From: Ottelia alismoides
Lineage: Eukaryota > Streptophyta > Magnoliopsida > Alismatales > Hydrocharitaceae
Length of the DNA: 64,000 nucleotides
Direction: 5' to 3'
Assembly: GCA_037367405.1 (NCBI GenBank)
Contig: JAZKJV010005766.1
Location: forward strand, 1-64,000
Made by a program: the position numbers and the translations under genes. Under the pieces are notes generated by a model that saw only the letters and a list, made by a program, of their open reading frames with translations, was not told where the DNA came from and did not search any database. How positions within the stretch are numbered: position 1 is the stretch's first letter; every line of letters begins with the position of its first letter. Below, one piece after another: positions 1 through 11,169 of this stretch.

Positions 1-1141
1 TCTTAGGAGAGCCGGCGTACCCGAGCGAGGCAAAGGCTAGGCGTTCTTCACCGACCGCATGAGAGAGCAGTAGATGCAAAGCATGAGGAACAGAAGACCT
101 CTTTTAGCTTTTAGTTTTATTTTTCTAGTCATTTTATTCTATTTATTATTGTAATTAATTTGTAATAATTCTGTCGGTACGTGCTCTTTTTCTATTTTTT
201 GTAAGGTCATTTTAAACCTTGTGCTTGCGGGGTCTGTGCATGTGCACATGGGGATCTCACCATGTTTTGTTTTCTCAAATTTGTTCTCTTTTGTTTCACT
301 TGATTTGTGTATTTTCTTTTTTATTTTTATTTGTTTTCATGAGCCTCCTAGATTTAGATTTCTATTTGATTGAGTCAAGTAGCATTAGGTCTATAAGCCC
401 TAATAAAACATCTATTCCTATAGACATCGCTGGACTTAGTCAAATAAATCTGTATGTCATGATAATAGAAGTTCCTATTTAGAGCAGTTTCTTCGTGCAT
501 CATACACGTTAGATTTCATTTTATGTGTGGATCATATTGCATGTAGAGTGACGGGTACGCATCTTCTATCCCTGCATGCATCATTGATTTCATCACGCAT
601 GGGCTTTTCTGACTTCCTTCCCCATTTTTCTCTCTTAGGATAAAAGGAAAATTGGAAAACATGTTAGGTGATTTTATATGAAAATATCCAAAAAACGTGA
701 TAATCAATAATAAAATCGAGACTGCTAATTGAACTTGACCTCTAAAATTAAAAGTAAGATCGTTTTGTGTTGGGGAGAACAAACCCCTCATTGTATGCAG
801 GTACTTACCTCCAAACAGAGTGGGTGAGGATGTAGACTTAAGGATAGAGCTCACGGTCGCAGTTGCAAAGCACTTGCCTCTGACTTTAGAAAATCATTTT
901 GTGTGCTCCGCCTCATATCTCCTTTGGGCCTGATATAACCCAGCAGCCTAGGCAGATGGTTCCACTATTTAGGGAGGTTTGAGGATGTGCGTTGGGCGTT
1001 AGAGCGACATCACCTCGTGTATTTTGAGTTAAGTAATTGTTTGCATCACTAAATCCTAAAATTGAAAAGATAATGACTGAACTTTCACGGTCATCGGTGT
1101 ATTGAGTTGGTGAACTTTCACGGTCATCATTGAAAAGATAA
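1..1141 (+). mobile_element. 3' part of the internal region of a coding-free long-LTR element (family A)
   Basis: This stretch aligns by eye, in order and on the same strand, with about 62118-63845 near the other end of the window. Both start with the same nine bases (tcttaggag), continue through T-rich tracts and a matching 'ggacttagtcaaa' segment, and end at an LTR start. It is therefore the last part of an element's internal region, in front of the LTR at 1142. I see no gag, protease, RT or integrase motif in either copy. The family looks non-autonomous (LARD-like) or decayed. A 16-base string occurs at 1061-1076 and again at 1129-1144, so a 68-bp local duplication runs up to the LTR border. 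No clean polypurine tract is left. Confidence 0.6.
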
Positions 1142-4100
1142 TGATGAATCTCCATTTCATCACCTTCATTATTTTAATTTGGCCTTTAAACCCTAGCTAA
1201 TGCATGTAAATAGTATTATTTTGCATAAAATAACACACATTATTTATTGTGTAAATATTATATTAAATATTGTATTTAAAGCCAAAATAAAATAATAAAG
1301 AAAAAAGAAAAAGAAATGAAATACCATAGTTATTGACCCTAAACCCCGAGACCTAGGCACCATGATGACTGAGTGGACAAGGAATAAAGTAGGGGAGATA
1401 AGGGCTAATATTGCAATAAAACCTAAATTATTTTGCCCGATAATTGAATCTTGGAACCTGTTTTATTCTTTACTATTTATACCCCAAATCCACAAACTTT
1501 GTTACATAAAAGTTGTAGAAAAATGTATAGAAAAATATAAAATTTATTCACACAAAAATAGTGTACGTTGTGCTTTCTACACTCAGAATAAAAATCCAAA
1601 ATCCCAACTTCCCAAACTTGTATCTCTTCCATATGAACTCAAAATTCATCAAAATCACCTTTAATTGTATATAACTTTTTATTAGATTTTTAATGAAGGT
1701 GGTTTATGTAGTTTGGCGTTAATATGCAAAAGTTAGTTTTTGGACCCATATTGTACATTATTTATATATAATATATTCATTTTATTTATTCTTTATATTT
1801 TTCATATTTTCACATTTTTTATAATTTTTTAAATAGTATTTGAAGCATATATGCAAAATTAAAATAAAAGAAACCAATTAAAAATAAAATAAAATAATAA
1901 ATCTATTTAATAAATAGATGAATACACTATACGTATACATATATAATTAATACATATAATTAATTAAGTACACAAATAAACATAGAAAAATACAACAAAA
2001 AATATATTCAAGTATATTAAAATAAGTTATAATTATATAAATTATGTATATAAATTTATAAAAATCTAAAATACAAAATAAAAATAAAAGACACACTATA
2101 TAGGTAAATATACCGATAATTATACTTGTAAAAAGTAACCTACAATAAATAAACTTATAAAAATAAATAAAAATCAGATTAAAATACTACATAAAATAAT
2201 AAATACTTTTTATGTTTTAACAAAAAAATTATTTAACCATTTATTTTGAATTAATAAGGAACTTCAGTATGTTTTGTCTTTTTCCCGACATACGTAGCCC
2301 AATAGGGTTGCAATCTTCATTGACTCTAGGACAACTTTCCATCCCTCTCTAATACAACATATGTCAGACCTAAACCACTGACTTCCTCGAATTTTCCCTG
2401 TAGATTCCTTCATCTTTTTAGGTCGATTTTCTTTTTTGACTTTTCTCCTCAATCAAATCTCTTTCCCGCACCCTGGTTACTTGATCGGAGGAACACTACA
2501 TCGATCACTCTTTCTAATTCAACCCTAGCATGTACATATACCTCTTATCGGACCTCTTTTGAGGTTTGATATCCCTTAGCCCCTCGAAATCCCTGAATTT
2601 TGTGTCTTGAAGCCTCTTGGTGACAACAAGAGTACTGATGACCCCTTTGGCGTGGAGGAAGAGGAGTATAGGTCGAGATTCGAGCATAGCCACCCTCAGT
2701 GGCGGAGCTCCAACCAGGCTCCCAACCCAGGCATGGTATTTCTTTATGTTCCTAAGATCTAGAATAACATAGTTCAGTTTTAGTTTTGCTTAATTTAGTG
2801 CTATTTTTAGTTAAAACATCAGTTTTGTAGTTCACCGGAGTTGAGCTCCAGCAAATTTCTCATCATCATACGCCTGCTTTCCGGCCCGTTTATCACCTCT
2901 GTTTCATTCCCCCAGTGTTTCTCTACACCCAACATGCCTCCACCCAACCTAATCCTCAATCAGGAGTTAGGTGCTTCCACTCCGCTGCTCACCCGGAACA
3001 CCTCCACTCAGCCTTACTTTCGTTTCATCTCGCCTAGATTAGATCCCAGAACCACTTATTGTGTGCACTAGAGCTTCCTGCAAGTTCTGAAGAACTGGAG
3101 ATCCCTCCGAGATCGATTTTATTCAAGACAGAAGGGTCCTGGATCTCCAAAGCTTCTTTGACTTTACTGGAACTCGTCGGAGCTCCTTGGATCTTTTTGA
3201 AGCATCCAATAGTTCTGGGGAGCTTCTAGCTCCGTTTTGTGACCCTCTGGACACCCCCAGGTGGTCGGAGTCACCAAGAATCGCGGATTGAAGTTCAACC
3301 ATGTCTATGTCCGTCTGTGTTTTTCCAGGAAGGTTCACAGTCGTGCGATTGAGCTTCACCTCTAGGAGCCACGGTTGTCGTCAGATCCAAGCATCCTCAA
3401 CCGGTGATCCAGCCCACAAGATCTAATCTTGGCCACTTATCGTCAAACCGGTATCGACCATTGGAATCGCGCACGTGGATTAGTGGAGACATATGAGCCG
3501 TCGCCCAGCACCCAGTGTTGGTAATTTTGCTCGATACCCCTGCATATTTTGTACTTTATTTTTGATCCAAAAAATTTTCTTCTGTAGTTTTATTTATTTT
3601 GTTAAATTTGTAGTTTGACCCCTGTACTATTCATATTTGCACTTATATCCAATCCACGTCACCTCACGTGCCCATACGTATGAGGGGACTGGACAATTTG
3701 CACCTAAGACCTTGAGTTATTTTTATTTCAATTTAGTCCTATAATTTCTAATTTCAATATTAAAGCTTTTGGAAAAATTGCAAAAAGGACCTCGTATTTT
3801 TTGAATATTGCAATTACACCCCTACTAGTGTATATTGAGATATTTAATCATGTATTTTGCATTTTTATCCCTAAACTTCTTTAGGATATTCGGAAACAGT
3901 GCCCAAACTTTATATATTTGTAAAAATATCTCTATTAGGTTGTATTTTCAATTTGTAGATTTTATTTTTGTTAAAAATGGCTCTTATGCCCTAAAAATTG
4001 TATTGTCTGACTTAAAAAACACAAAAATATAATTTTTATTGAAAAATTCCAAAAAATATATTTTGTTTATTACCATATTTTGCATCAACAGACCAAAAAT

Positions 4101-4915
4101 CCTTACCAAAATAAAACATTAGAAATTAAAATTATCCAAAATCCTTGTATAAATTGTAAAATAGTCTAGAAAAATCCAAAAATATTTTTTCTATTATTTA
4201 AATTTTGTCTATTTTTTGTTATATATTTAAAATAGTTTTGAAAAATTTTAAAACTAAGATATTTTTAAATTCCAAAACAATTCGGCCTACAAATATAACT
4301 CCCTGTTTTGAAATTTTAATTCAAGTAAAAATCCAAAACAATTAGTAAAAATCATAAGAAAAATATCAAAAACGGAACAAAAGACAAAAAGACAAACAAT
4401 AATTTAATTAGAGATTTTTGAGTGTTTATAGTTGTTTCTATAAATAAAAAAACTTATATTATTTACATAGATATATTTATTTATATTACTATTACTATTA
4501 CTATAGTTATTAGAATTTCACAAAAATATTTTTATTACCTTAAAAAATAAAAAAGGTTCGTACTAAGGGTATTTTCCAAATTTTTCTTCATTTTATATTT
4601 CTATGTATCTATATTAACTATATTATATCTATATACTATATATATACTTATAATATTATTAATTGAAAAGAAAAAAAAATGAAAATTAGAAAATATAAAA
4701 GAAAATAAAAACTATAAAATTAAAAATATAAGAATATAAAAATATAAAAATAAAAATTCAAAAAATATATAATTAAAAACCCACAAAAATACAATAAAAA
4801 GAGACTTGGAGGATATTTTTGGAATTAATTTTCCTAATCTATCTTGTGTGCTCCTTGTGTTCAACCTCTATAATACTTGCACCTATACACATCTTTTGTA
4901 TAATTATAATAAACC
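1142..4915 (+). mobile_element. LTR of family A, first segment (interrupted at 4915)
   Basis: It begins with the interrupted palindrome TGATGAA-N7-TTCATCA (1142-1162). The next several hundred bases match the start of the LTR at 54084 (shared words include 'taaaccctag', 'ggagataagg' type segments and the same run of A/T-rich blocks). The 3500-4915 part matches 60540-61800. The LTR is cut at 4915 by a Mutator-like element and resumes at 9995. It consists of an AT-rich U3 (1.2-2.25 kb), a more GC-rich block (2.3-3.5 kb) and an AT-rich tail with repeated 'ttgcaattacacccct'-like phrases. No gene is seen in it. Confidence 0.65.
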
Positions 4916-5119
4916 GGGATGTTTACACCCATAACCCTGAGTCATTTTGCAATTACATTTATAACCCTGCATAATCGTGAATTACACATAAAATTCTGAA
5001 TAGTACTTAACTCTTACACCTATAACCCCGTGTTAACTTTCATCTAATTTTCCATTAACGATAATGGTACCCGTCAAGTAATTTTTTTTTTACACTTTAA
5101 TTATAGTTATTTACAAATA

Positions 5120-6150
5120 ATGTCATTCTCTCCTTCTTCATTGAGCCAGCTCCCTCCCCCTTGCCGACCTCCTCCTCACCTTCATCCTCCAACACCTCAT
5201 CCTCTCTTCCTCCAACCTCCTCTCCTTCATCTTCACAGGACTACCTCCTCACCCCCTTCCTCTCCTCGTCGAAGACCCCTCCCCAAACTGCAAGCCCCCA
5301 TCTCCTGCCACCCATTCCCCCCCCCCACAGTCGAAGCCCCCCCTCTACCGCTCATGTTTCCCCCGCACAAGCTCATCAAGGCCCCCATCCCCTGCCCGCG
5401 AGCCCACACCCCCTCTCACCCGTCTCCTGGGATAGTCCCCCTACCCAACCTACAGGCCCCTCGTCCCCCCCCGCTCTTGTTCCCCCGTGTAGAGGCCCCC
5501 ATCCCCTGCCCGCGAGCCCACGTTCCCTCCCCCTGCAAGCTGCTATTGTTGAAAGAACCCCCGACGAAGTCCAATCCCCCCCCCCCCACACACACACCCG
5601 CAGAAGCCCCCTGTGGCCCTTGACCACCCTCCCTATTGTCAAAGTCCCTACGTCCCCATGCAGACCCTGACCACCCTCCCTATTGTCGAAGTCCCCATGT
5701 CCCCCTGCAGCCCCTGACCACCCTCCCTATTGTCGAAGTCCCCACGTCCCCTGCAAGGTCCCCCTGTGCGACCCCCGATGAGCACCCCTCCCCCGAAGAT
5801 GCCCCTGTGGCCCCTGACCACCCTCCCTGTTGTCGAACTTCACAGATCCCCTGTAAGCCCCCCCCGGTGCTGCCCCCAACGAGCACCCACCCCCCACACT
5901 CCCCCCGCAGAAGCCCCCCGCAACCCCTGACAACCCTCTGTACTATCGAAGCCTAGCCTACGAGCTCCTCGCCTGTGCGGCCCTCGACAAAGACCCACCT
6001 CCCTGCTGTCAAAGCCCCCCCTTGTACGACTCCAAAGAAGCCCAGCTTGCAAGCTCTCCCCCTGTGCGGCCCCCGACGAAGTCCCACTTCTCCTCCCCTT
6101 TTGCAACCCCCGACGAAGCCACCCCTGGAAGCCCCCTGAAGTCAAAGTCA
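5120..6150 (+). repeat. C-rich minisatellite encoding proline-rich repeats inside the Mutator-like element
   Basis: The plus strand is strongly C-rich with long C runs. A clear 47-bp period is seen: the 'tgaccaccctccc' word recurs at 5621, 5668 and 5715, then more loosely at 5815 and 5928. Longer, degenerate units contain 'cgacgaagtcc', 'tgtgcggcccc' and 'cagaagcccc'. Open frames exist on both strands (for example 5120-5623 plus, 167 codons of mostly Pro, Ser, Leu, His), but this follows from the base composition. I do not call a protein. It may derive from a proline-rich or extensin-like gene fragment picked up by the transposon, then expanded; that is inference. Confidence 0.6.
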
Positions 6151-6170
6151 CCCCCTATGGAAGGCATGGC

Positions 6171-9100
6171 TGATGAATCTGTGATTCATCACTCTAAAAG
6201 TTGAAAATAGAGCTTCGTTTCTGAGTAATTAGCTGCATTTCTCCATTTATTTGGCATAATTAGCATTCATGCACTTATAAATAATATATGCATTTTAACA
6301 TTCATATTTGCATTAAATAAGGAGCCAAATTCACTTATAAATATTCATCTGTATATCAGCCAAATTAACCTTTTTGTATATATTTTATACTAACAAAAAA
6401 ATCAACTCTATAGTGTATATATTACTAACACTAATAAACGAAAAATATAAAAAATACTAACTTGTAAAATTATCCAATAAAACCCAAATCCAAGTTTGAG
6501 ACCAAGAACCTTAAAATGTACATGTCTCTCTCATACGATGTTCGATTTAGGTCTACTAACTTTTAAAGTAATATACATTCAAAGACCTTCAAAACAAGAT
6601 CAAATTCATAAAAATCGGATATCATATGTGAAACTTGGGTTTTGGGCCCCTATTTATATATTGTACATATTGACCAAAATACCCTTTATTTTATCATTTT
6701 ATTTTCTTAATTATTAAAAATCCAAAAAAATGATTAAATTGTAAATATTCCTTTCATATTTTCTCTATTTTTTATTTGATTTTTTACTTATTTAAAAATA
6801 ACAAAAAAATCCGCAAAAGGTAAAAATGCGGTATTTTATATCTATAAGGTACCACCCAAAATACGCTTTGTACATATGGCTTATTTTGGTTTTCGATCCT
6901 TCAATAAAGTCGTATATCTCGTTGAGACGAGCAACTTTCATGTTGACCACTTTTTTATTTGACCTCTTTTGTTATTTCTTTTTTATTTTTATTTATATTT
7001 AATTTTTGAATTTTCTGGGAGCAACACGTGGCAGCTCCTGGAGCCACCACATGTTACCCTATTTTATTTTATTTTATTTATTTATTTCTTATTTTATTTC
7101 ATATTTTATTTTATTATTTATTTATTTATTTATTTATTATTTTATTTATTTATTATTTTATTTTAATTAATTATTTATTTATCCTCTCCCTTTACTTTTT
7201 CCCTACTCCAAGTCTCTACCACTCCTCCACTTCCTCCATCATTCTCTCCATTTTATCCACCTCTTTTCTAACTTCTTCTCCTCTTTTTTTATTCTCTTTT
7301 CCTTCATCATTTTTCATGGTCTGCCATTCTATGAGTGAGAGAGGTTCTAGCCCCATCGAAGCCACGAGGTGACAGCTCCTTCGACATCGAGCGATGATGA
7401 GCCGAAGGCGAGATCCGATGGCCTGCACCACCGTCACGAGTTTCACAATGCTCGTTGAGCTTCGGATCACACGCCATCTCCTTGAAGTGACAAATGGAGT
7501 CCAGCATAGCTGCTCCGAAAAGCCAACAAACCACAGGTAAATTTTCTATCTTCCTCTCATTTATTATTATTATATAATATTATTTTTTTGATCTTGTTCA
7601 ACATCATCGCATTTACATCACCACATTTTTTTCCACCAAACAACACCATCAATCCTCATTCACCACCTCATAATCATTTTTTTTATTTTGATTTCTACAT
7701 CATCATCATGCATCACCAACATCACCCCTCTCATTTATCTCTACATTATATTCCCTGCTTTTTAAAAAAACTACAAAAAATTACAAAAAAATAAAAAAGA
7801 TAAAAACACAGACACGCAGCAGCTCCCCACCGCAACCGTCGTCGCGCCTTCATCTCCTCCATCCACGGTCGCGCACCACCGAACGTCAACGCCTCGCCCA
7901 CCGTGCCCGGCACCAGTCCCCTGCGCTCCTCCTCCAACGGAGGCAGGCCGCAACCTACCTCTCGCCAGCGGCAGCAAGTCCAGCTGTTGTACGCCCTGCT
8001 CGGCTCCCCTCACTGCAGCGCCGCCCCACGCGGCCCCGCTGCTCTCAGCCGCAGCCATGCGCCAGCGGGCTGCGCCCCATCTCTTGCGCCGCCCGCCCCT
8101 ACGACCCACGTCGACCACCAACGTGTTGTCTGCCTGCCCGTTGGCCGTGTGACCATCCATTCCCAGCACCATCCCCCCCAACCGCCCTCGTAGCGCGCTC
8201 TTCTCCATCACTCCTGCCCCACCACATGCCCGCGATCTCGCTCTAGCCCGCTTGCGGTTGGCCGCCTTTGCCGTGCACCTGACAGCCACCAGCCACGACC
8301 AGCACCGCATCATCTACCCATGCGGCTTCCCTTCATCCGACCTAGTCGCGACTGACTCACCTCCGTCGCCCTTGGTCGCGCCCTCTACACCTCGTCGGCC
8401 CTGCTCCTCTTTAGCCCTAGCTTGGGTGAGAACAAAGGTTTTAGAACCCACGATTATCAAGGTCATTTTATTTTTTTTATTTTTTTTATAAAAATTCCGT
8501 AGTTAGTCCGTTAAGTTTCTTTATTTACGAAAATGCCCACATTCACATTTCAGTTCATTCAGTTTTATTTATATTTTGCAAAGACACCCCTGACTTTGCA
8601 TGATAATTTGGACATCTTTCTTGAATCATTTATTTTAATGAAAAATAGTGCATTGTTAAGCAATTAATTCTTTCTAATTTGGATATTTATTTATAATTTT
8701 GTGAGCATTGGGTAATTAAATAAAATTATTTTGGTGAAAAATTAGATATTTTACCGATTCATGATCCGTAATTCATATTAATTAAATATTTCTCCAAAAA
8801 TTATGAAAAATTCAGATTTGATGCCTCTAGTTGTGACTTAAGCAGTCCAAATTTCATCTAAATTAGAGTTGTCTTTTGCATAAAATAAATTATAGAGTGA
8901 TTTCCATAATTAATTTTTGATTAAATCCACAAATATTATTTTTTTGCGAAATTTCAACTCTTATGGATTGATCATTTAAATATCTACTTGAGATAAATCG
9001 CTCTCTAAATAATTTGATTTTTGGATTTATTAAAAATAAAATACTCTCAGTCACTCTGTTTACCTTAAAAAATTCATAAAAAATTTATAAATTGTCAGAA

Positions 9101-9640
9101 AATTCCAAAAAATAGGGTACATATTCCACTTCCAGTAAATTTTTCGTAATTTTTGCATTATGTTTGCATGAAAAATCGCATTAAAACCCATAAAAAGTTT
9201 GCATTTTTCATTTGTGAATCTTAAATGCAAAAATTCCCAAAAAAATTATTGTGCATTCATCATTGGACTAGGTTTTCAGGAAAAATATAACTTAGCTAAT
9301 TTGGATTAATTTTACATTAAAATTAAATTTAGCTAAGTTGCTTGTTTTCTTAATAACCTAGTTCATCCACATTTTTGCGTTGGCATTTTTATTGTATAAA
9401 AAAACAAAAAATCCCACTTGGAAAACTGTAAGCTCATTCCTCTAACTCGATCAGAAGTTGTTCCTTTGCCTCCTTGAGTCGACCATGGAGCTTGCCCAGG
9501 TTAAACATACATAAAGCTGCACATTTATTAATTGATTGATTCATCAATTCGTGTGGTTAATTTATGATCGATTCTGATTGCTCGACTACAACAATTACAA
9601 CGCACGTTTAAATAAACAAGGGAATTTCAGCGATCAATCA
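6171..9640 (+). mobile_element. Solo LTR of the 3.3-kb family (same family as the 11170-23504 element), plus orientation
   Basis: It starts with the hairpin at 6171-6191 and ends ...GATCAATCA at 9640. The whole 3.47 kb is the reverse complement, in order, of 11170-14484 and 20171-23504. Shared parts are the AT-rich U3, the 'acgtggcagctcctgg' region, a pyrimidine-rich block near 7200-7320, the GC-rich block at 7800-8430 and the A/T-rich tail. Left flank is ATGGC (6166-6170); right flank is A then ATGGT (9642-9646). This fits an imperfect 5-bp duplication with one extra base. Alternatively 9642 onward (TGGTGCC) is a broken primer site. The long proline/alanine/arginine frames in the GC block are compositional. 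Confidence 0.75.
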
Positions 9641-9994
9641 AATGGTGCCCCCATCCCTGCACTACTACACAACATCGCCATGCAGCACTCATCCTCCACC
9701 ATTGTACGCAGCTGCCCTATAGTACCCGCCCTCCAGACTCGTATGCAGGTGCTGGATCAAGAGAGAATGGACGAGATATTTTTTCTTTTTTTCTTCTGAC
9801 TTCTGGTTGATCCCAGTCGTTACATCACAATTTTGTTAGATTAACTCAGTTATCTAGTTGAGTTAATGAACTAAACTAACAGAGGGTTATGGGTGTAAAA
9901 TGGAGGGTTATTTGAGGTCTTGGGTGTAATTCGCGATTATCCATGGTTATGAATGTAATTATGAAATTACTTAGGTTATAGGTGTAAAAATCCC
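9641..9994. mobile_element. Right end of the Mutator-like element
   Basis: This is 350 bp between the solo LTR and the outer end of the element. It contains the right terminal inverted repeat (about 9840-9994), which pairs with 4916-5040. The remaining part continues the C-rich composition for about 100 bp. No gene is seen. Confidence 0.6.
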
Positions 9995-10154
9995 TAATAG
10001 ATTTTAACTCCACATTTTTTCTTCACATTGCTTGATTTATTTTGTGGGCTAATCATTGAGTTAGCTCGACTTTAGTGAGCAGTTGTCTCAGTGACACTTT
10101 ATCTTAGTTCATTGTGAGGATATTTTTAGACCCTCGCCAAAGTCGTGCTCTTCA
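9995..10154 (+). mobile_element. LTR of family A, last segment
   Basis: It resumes the LTR interrupted at 4915. From 'taatagattttaactccacatt' on, it matches the family-A copy at 61800-61951 ('tccacatt', 'tttgtgggt', 'cagtgat' words in the same order). It ends about 10154 (..cttca). A weak primer-site-like string, TGATGCCATTTGATGAAA, sits at 10160; by eye 9 of 18 bases fit the tRNA-Asp PBS, so it is not dependable. Confidence 0.45.
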
Positions 10155-10177
10155 GAAAATGATGCCATTTGATGAAA

Positions 10178-11169
10178 TGCTAATTGGCAATAATAATATG
10201 TATTCATTGTAATACGACTAATCAACACTCAGTTAAAACCGAATTAAATGATCTCTGCAAAGAGGATTCAGCTTTAAATTATCATGGGCAAGTCCAGGGT
10301 CGAATACAGGGATACAAGCAATTAATCAATTTAATCTAGGATTTAATATTTATTGTAGTAATTTAATGGTGATCTAGGTCAAGCAACAACAGACAATGCA
10401 ATGCATGATATTTTTAAGAGATTTTTATATAATTATATTAAATGAACAAATAAAGATACAAATGCAATATATAAGAGATGTATACACTCAAAAAAGCCTC
10501 TAATTAGTTACTTTAAATAACTTGTGAAATTGATTAAGGCTTAATGAAAATTAGGGTATCAATGCATCATTCAACTGCAAAATAATTCAAATTTAGTTTA
10601 ATTTTCAGGTTGAATAAACAAGTTATGCTCTCTGAAAATTAAAGTGTGAAATGCAAATCCAATTAGTATATAAAGTGCATCAACATAAAGAGTGTGAATT
10701 TAGTTCAAAATGACACTAATTTCATTAAAATGGATACATTGTTCATAATATATTAAACAACCACTATAAGGGCATAAATGCAATAAAACTTTATTTGTTT
10801 ACAAAAAGTGTCCTTATAGGGATTAAATTTTAAATATGTAAAATCGCCAGAATATGTATGCAATTTAACAATGGACTGGGATTTATCTTTAATTTTGGAA
10901 ATGCAACGAGATTCTATGCAATTCTTCCACCCTCACGTGTGCGCCACACGTGAGTGTTTGTCTCAGAGTCAGGCTTGTGGCTTGGGCCACATGGCAGGGT
11001 ACAGTTGGTCTGCTCTAGTTGGGGTGCTTCAAGGCTTAGGTCTGAAGCGTTGCTTCGGATGTGATGTGGCAGGCTCAGGTCCGTCATATCACGCCGACGA
11101 AGGCAGATCCGATGGTTATTGCTTCTCTTATTCTTCCCCTCCTCCTCTAACGACGGTAGATGGGAGGAA
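10178..11169 (-). mobile_element. Minus-oriented LTR B, first segment
   Basis: It shows the layout of the other minus-oriented LTRs: a 'gtccagggtcgaatacaggga' phrase (compare 11310 and 55765), then AT-rich sequence and the start of a GC-richer block at 10,920. It is cut at 11169 by the complete element that follows and resumes at 23505. The left border is approximate. I found no convincing target duplication. Confidence 0.45.

Larger units (their letters stand above)
4916..9994. mobile_element. Mutator-like element with a captured C-rich minisatellite, interrupted by a solo LTR
   Basis: Outer ends are inverted repeats of about 110 bp: the left starts GGGATGTTTACACCCATAAC and the right, read inward on the other strand, starts GGGATTTTTACACCTATAAC. 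The flanking 9-mers are TAATAAACC (4907-4915) and TAATAGATT (9995-10003). The homologous uninterrupted LTR further right has TAATAAATT at 61800-61808, so this is a degraded 9-bp target duplication, the Mutator hallmark. Without the nested LTR the element is about 1.6 kb. It has no transposase, so it is non-autonomous. Its interior is the C-rich repeat at 5120-6150, which makes it Pack-MULE-like. Confidence 0.7.

Noticed and set aside
5376..5642. Gly/Arg-rich minus-strand frames across the minisatellite (also 5680-6151).
   Set aside because: Reverse reading of C-rich tandem repeats; no family resemblance.
6969..7372. Phe/Tyr/Leu-rich frames that look like membrane proteins (also 22271-22678, 13279-13512).
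   Set aside because: They are translations of TTTAT/TATTT simple repeats inside LTRs.
7771..8313. 180-codon minus-strand Ala/Arg/Gly-rich frame, with similar ones at 12356-12740, 21306-21953 and 57204-57563.
   Set aside because: All fall in GC-rich LTR blocks, are open on both strands, and change sequence between LTR copies. This is composition, not coding.
9642..9660. TGGTGCCCCC after the solo LTR at 6171-9640 as a primer site.
   Set aside because: Only the first seven bases fit, and no internal region or second LTR follows; the flanking Mutator-like end continues instead.
10160..10177. Primer-site-like sequence after the left family-A LTR.
   Set aside because: Only about 9 of 18 bases fit; mentioned in the LTR entry but not listed as a PBS.
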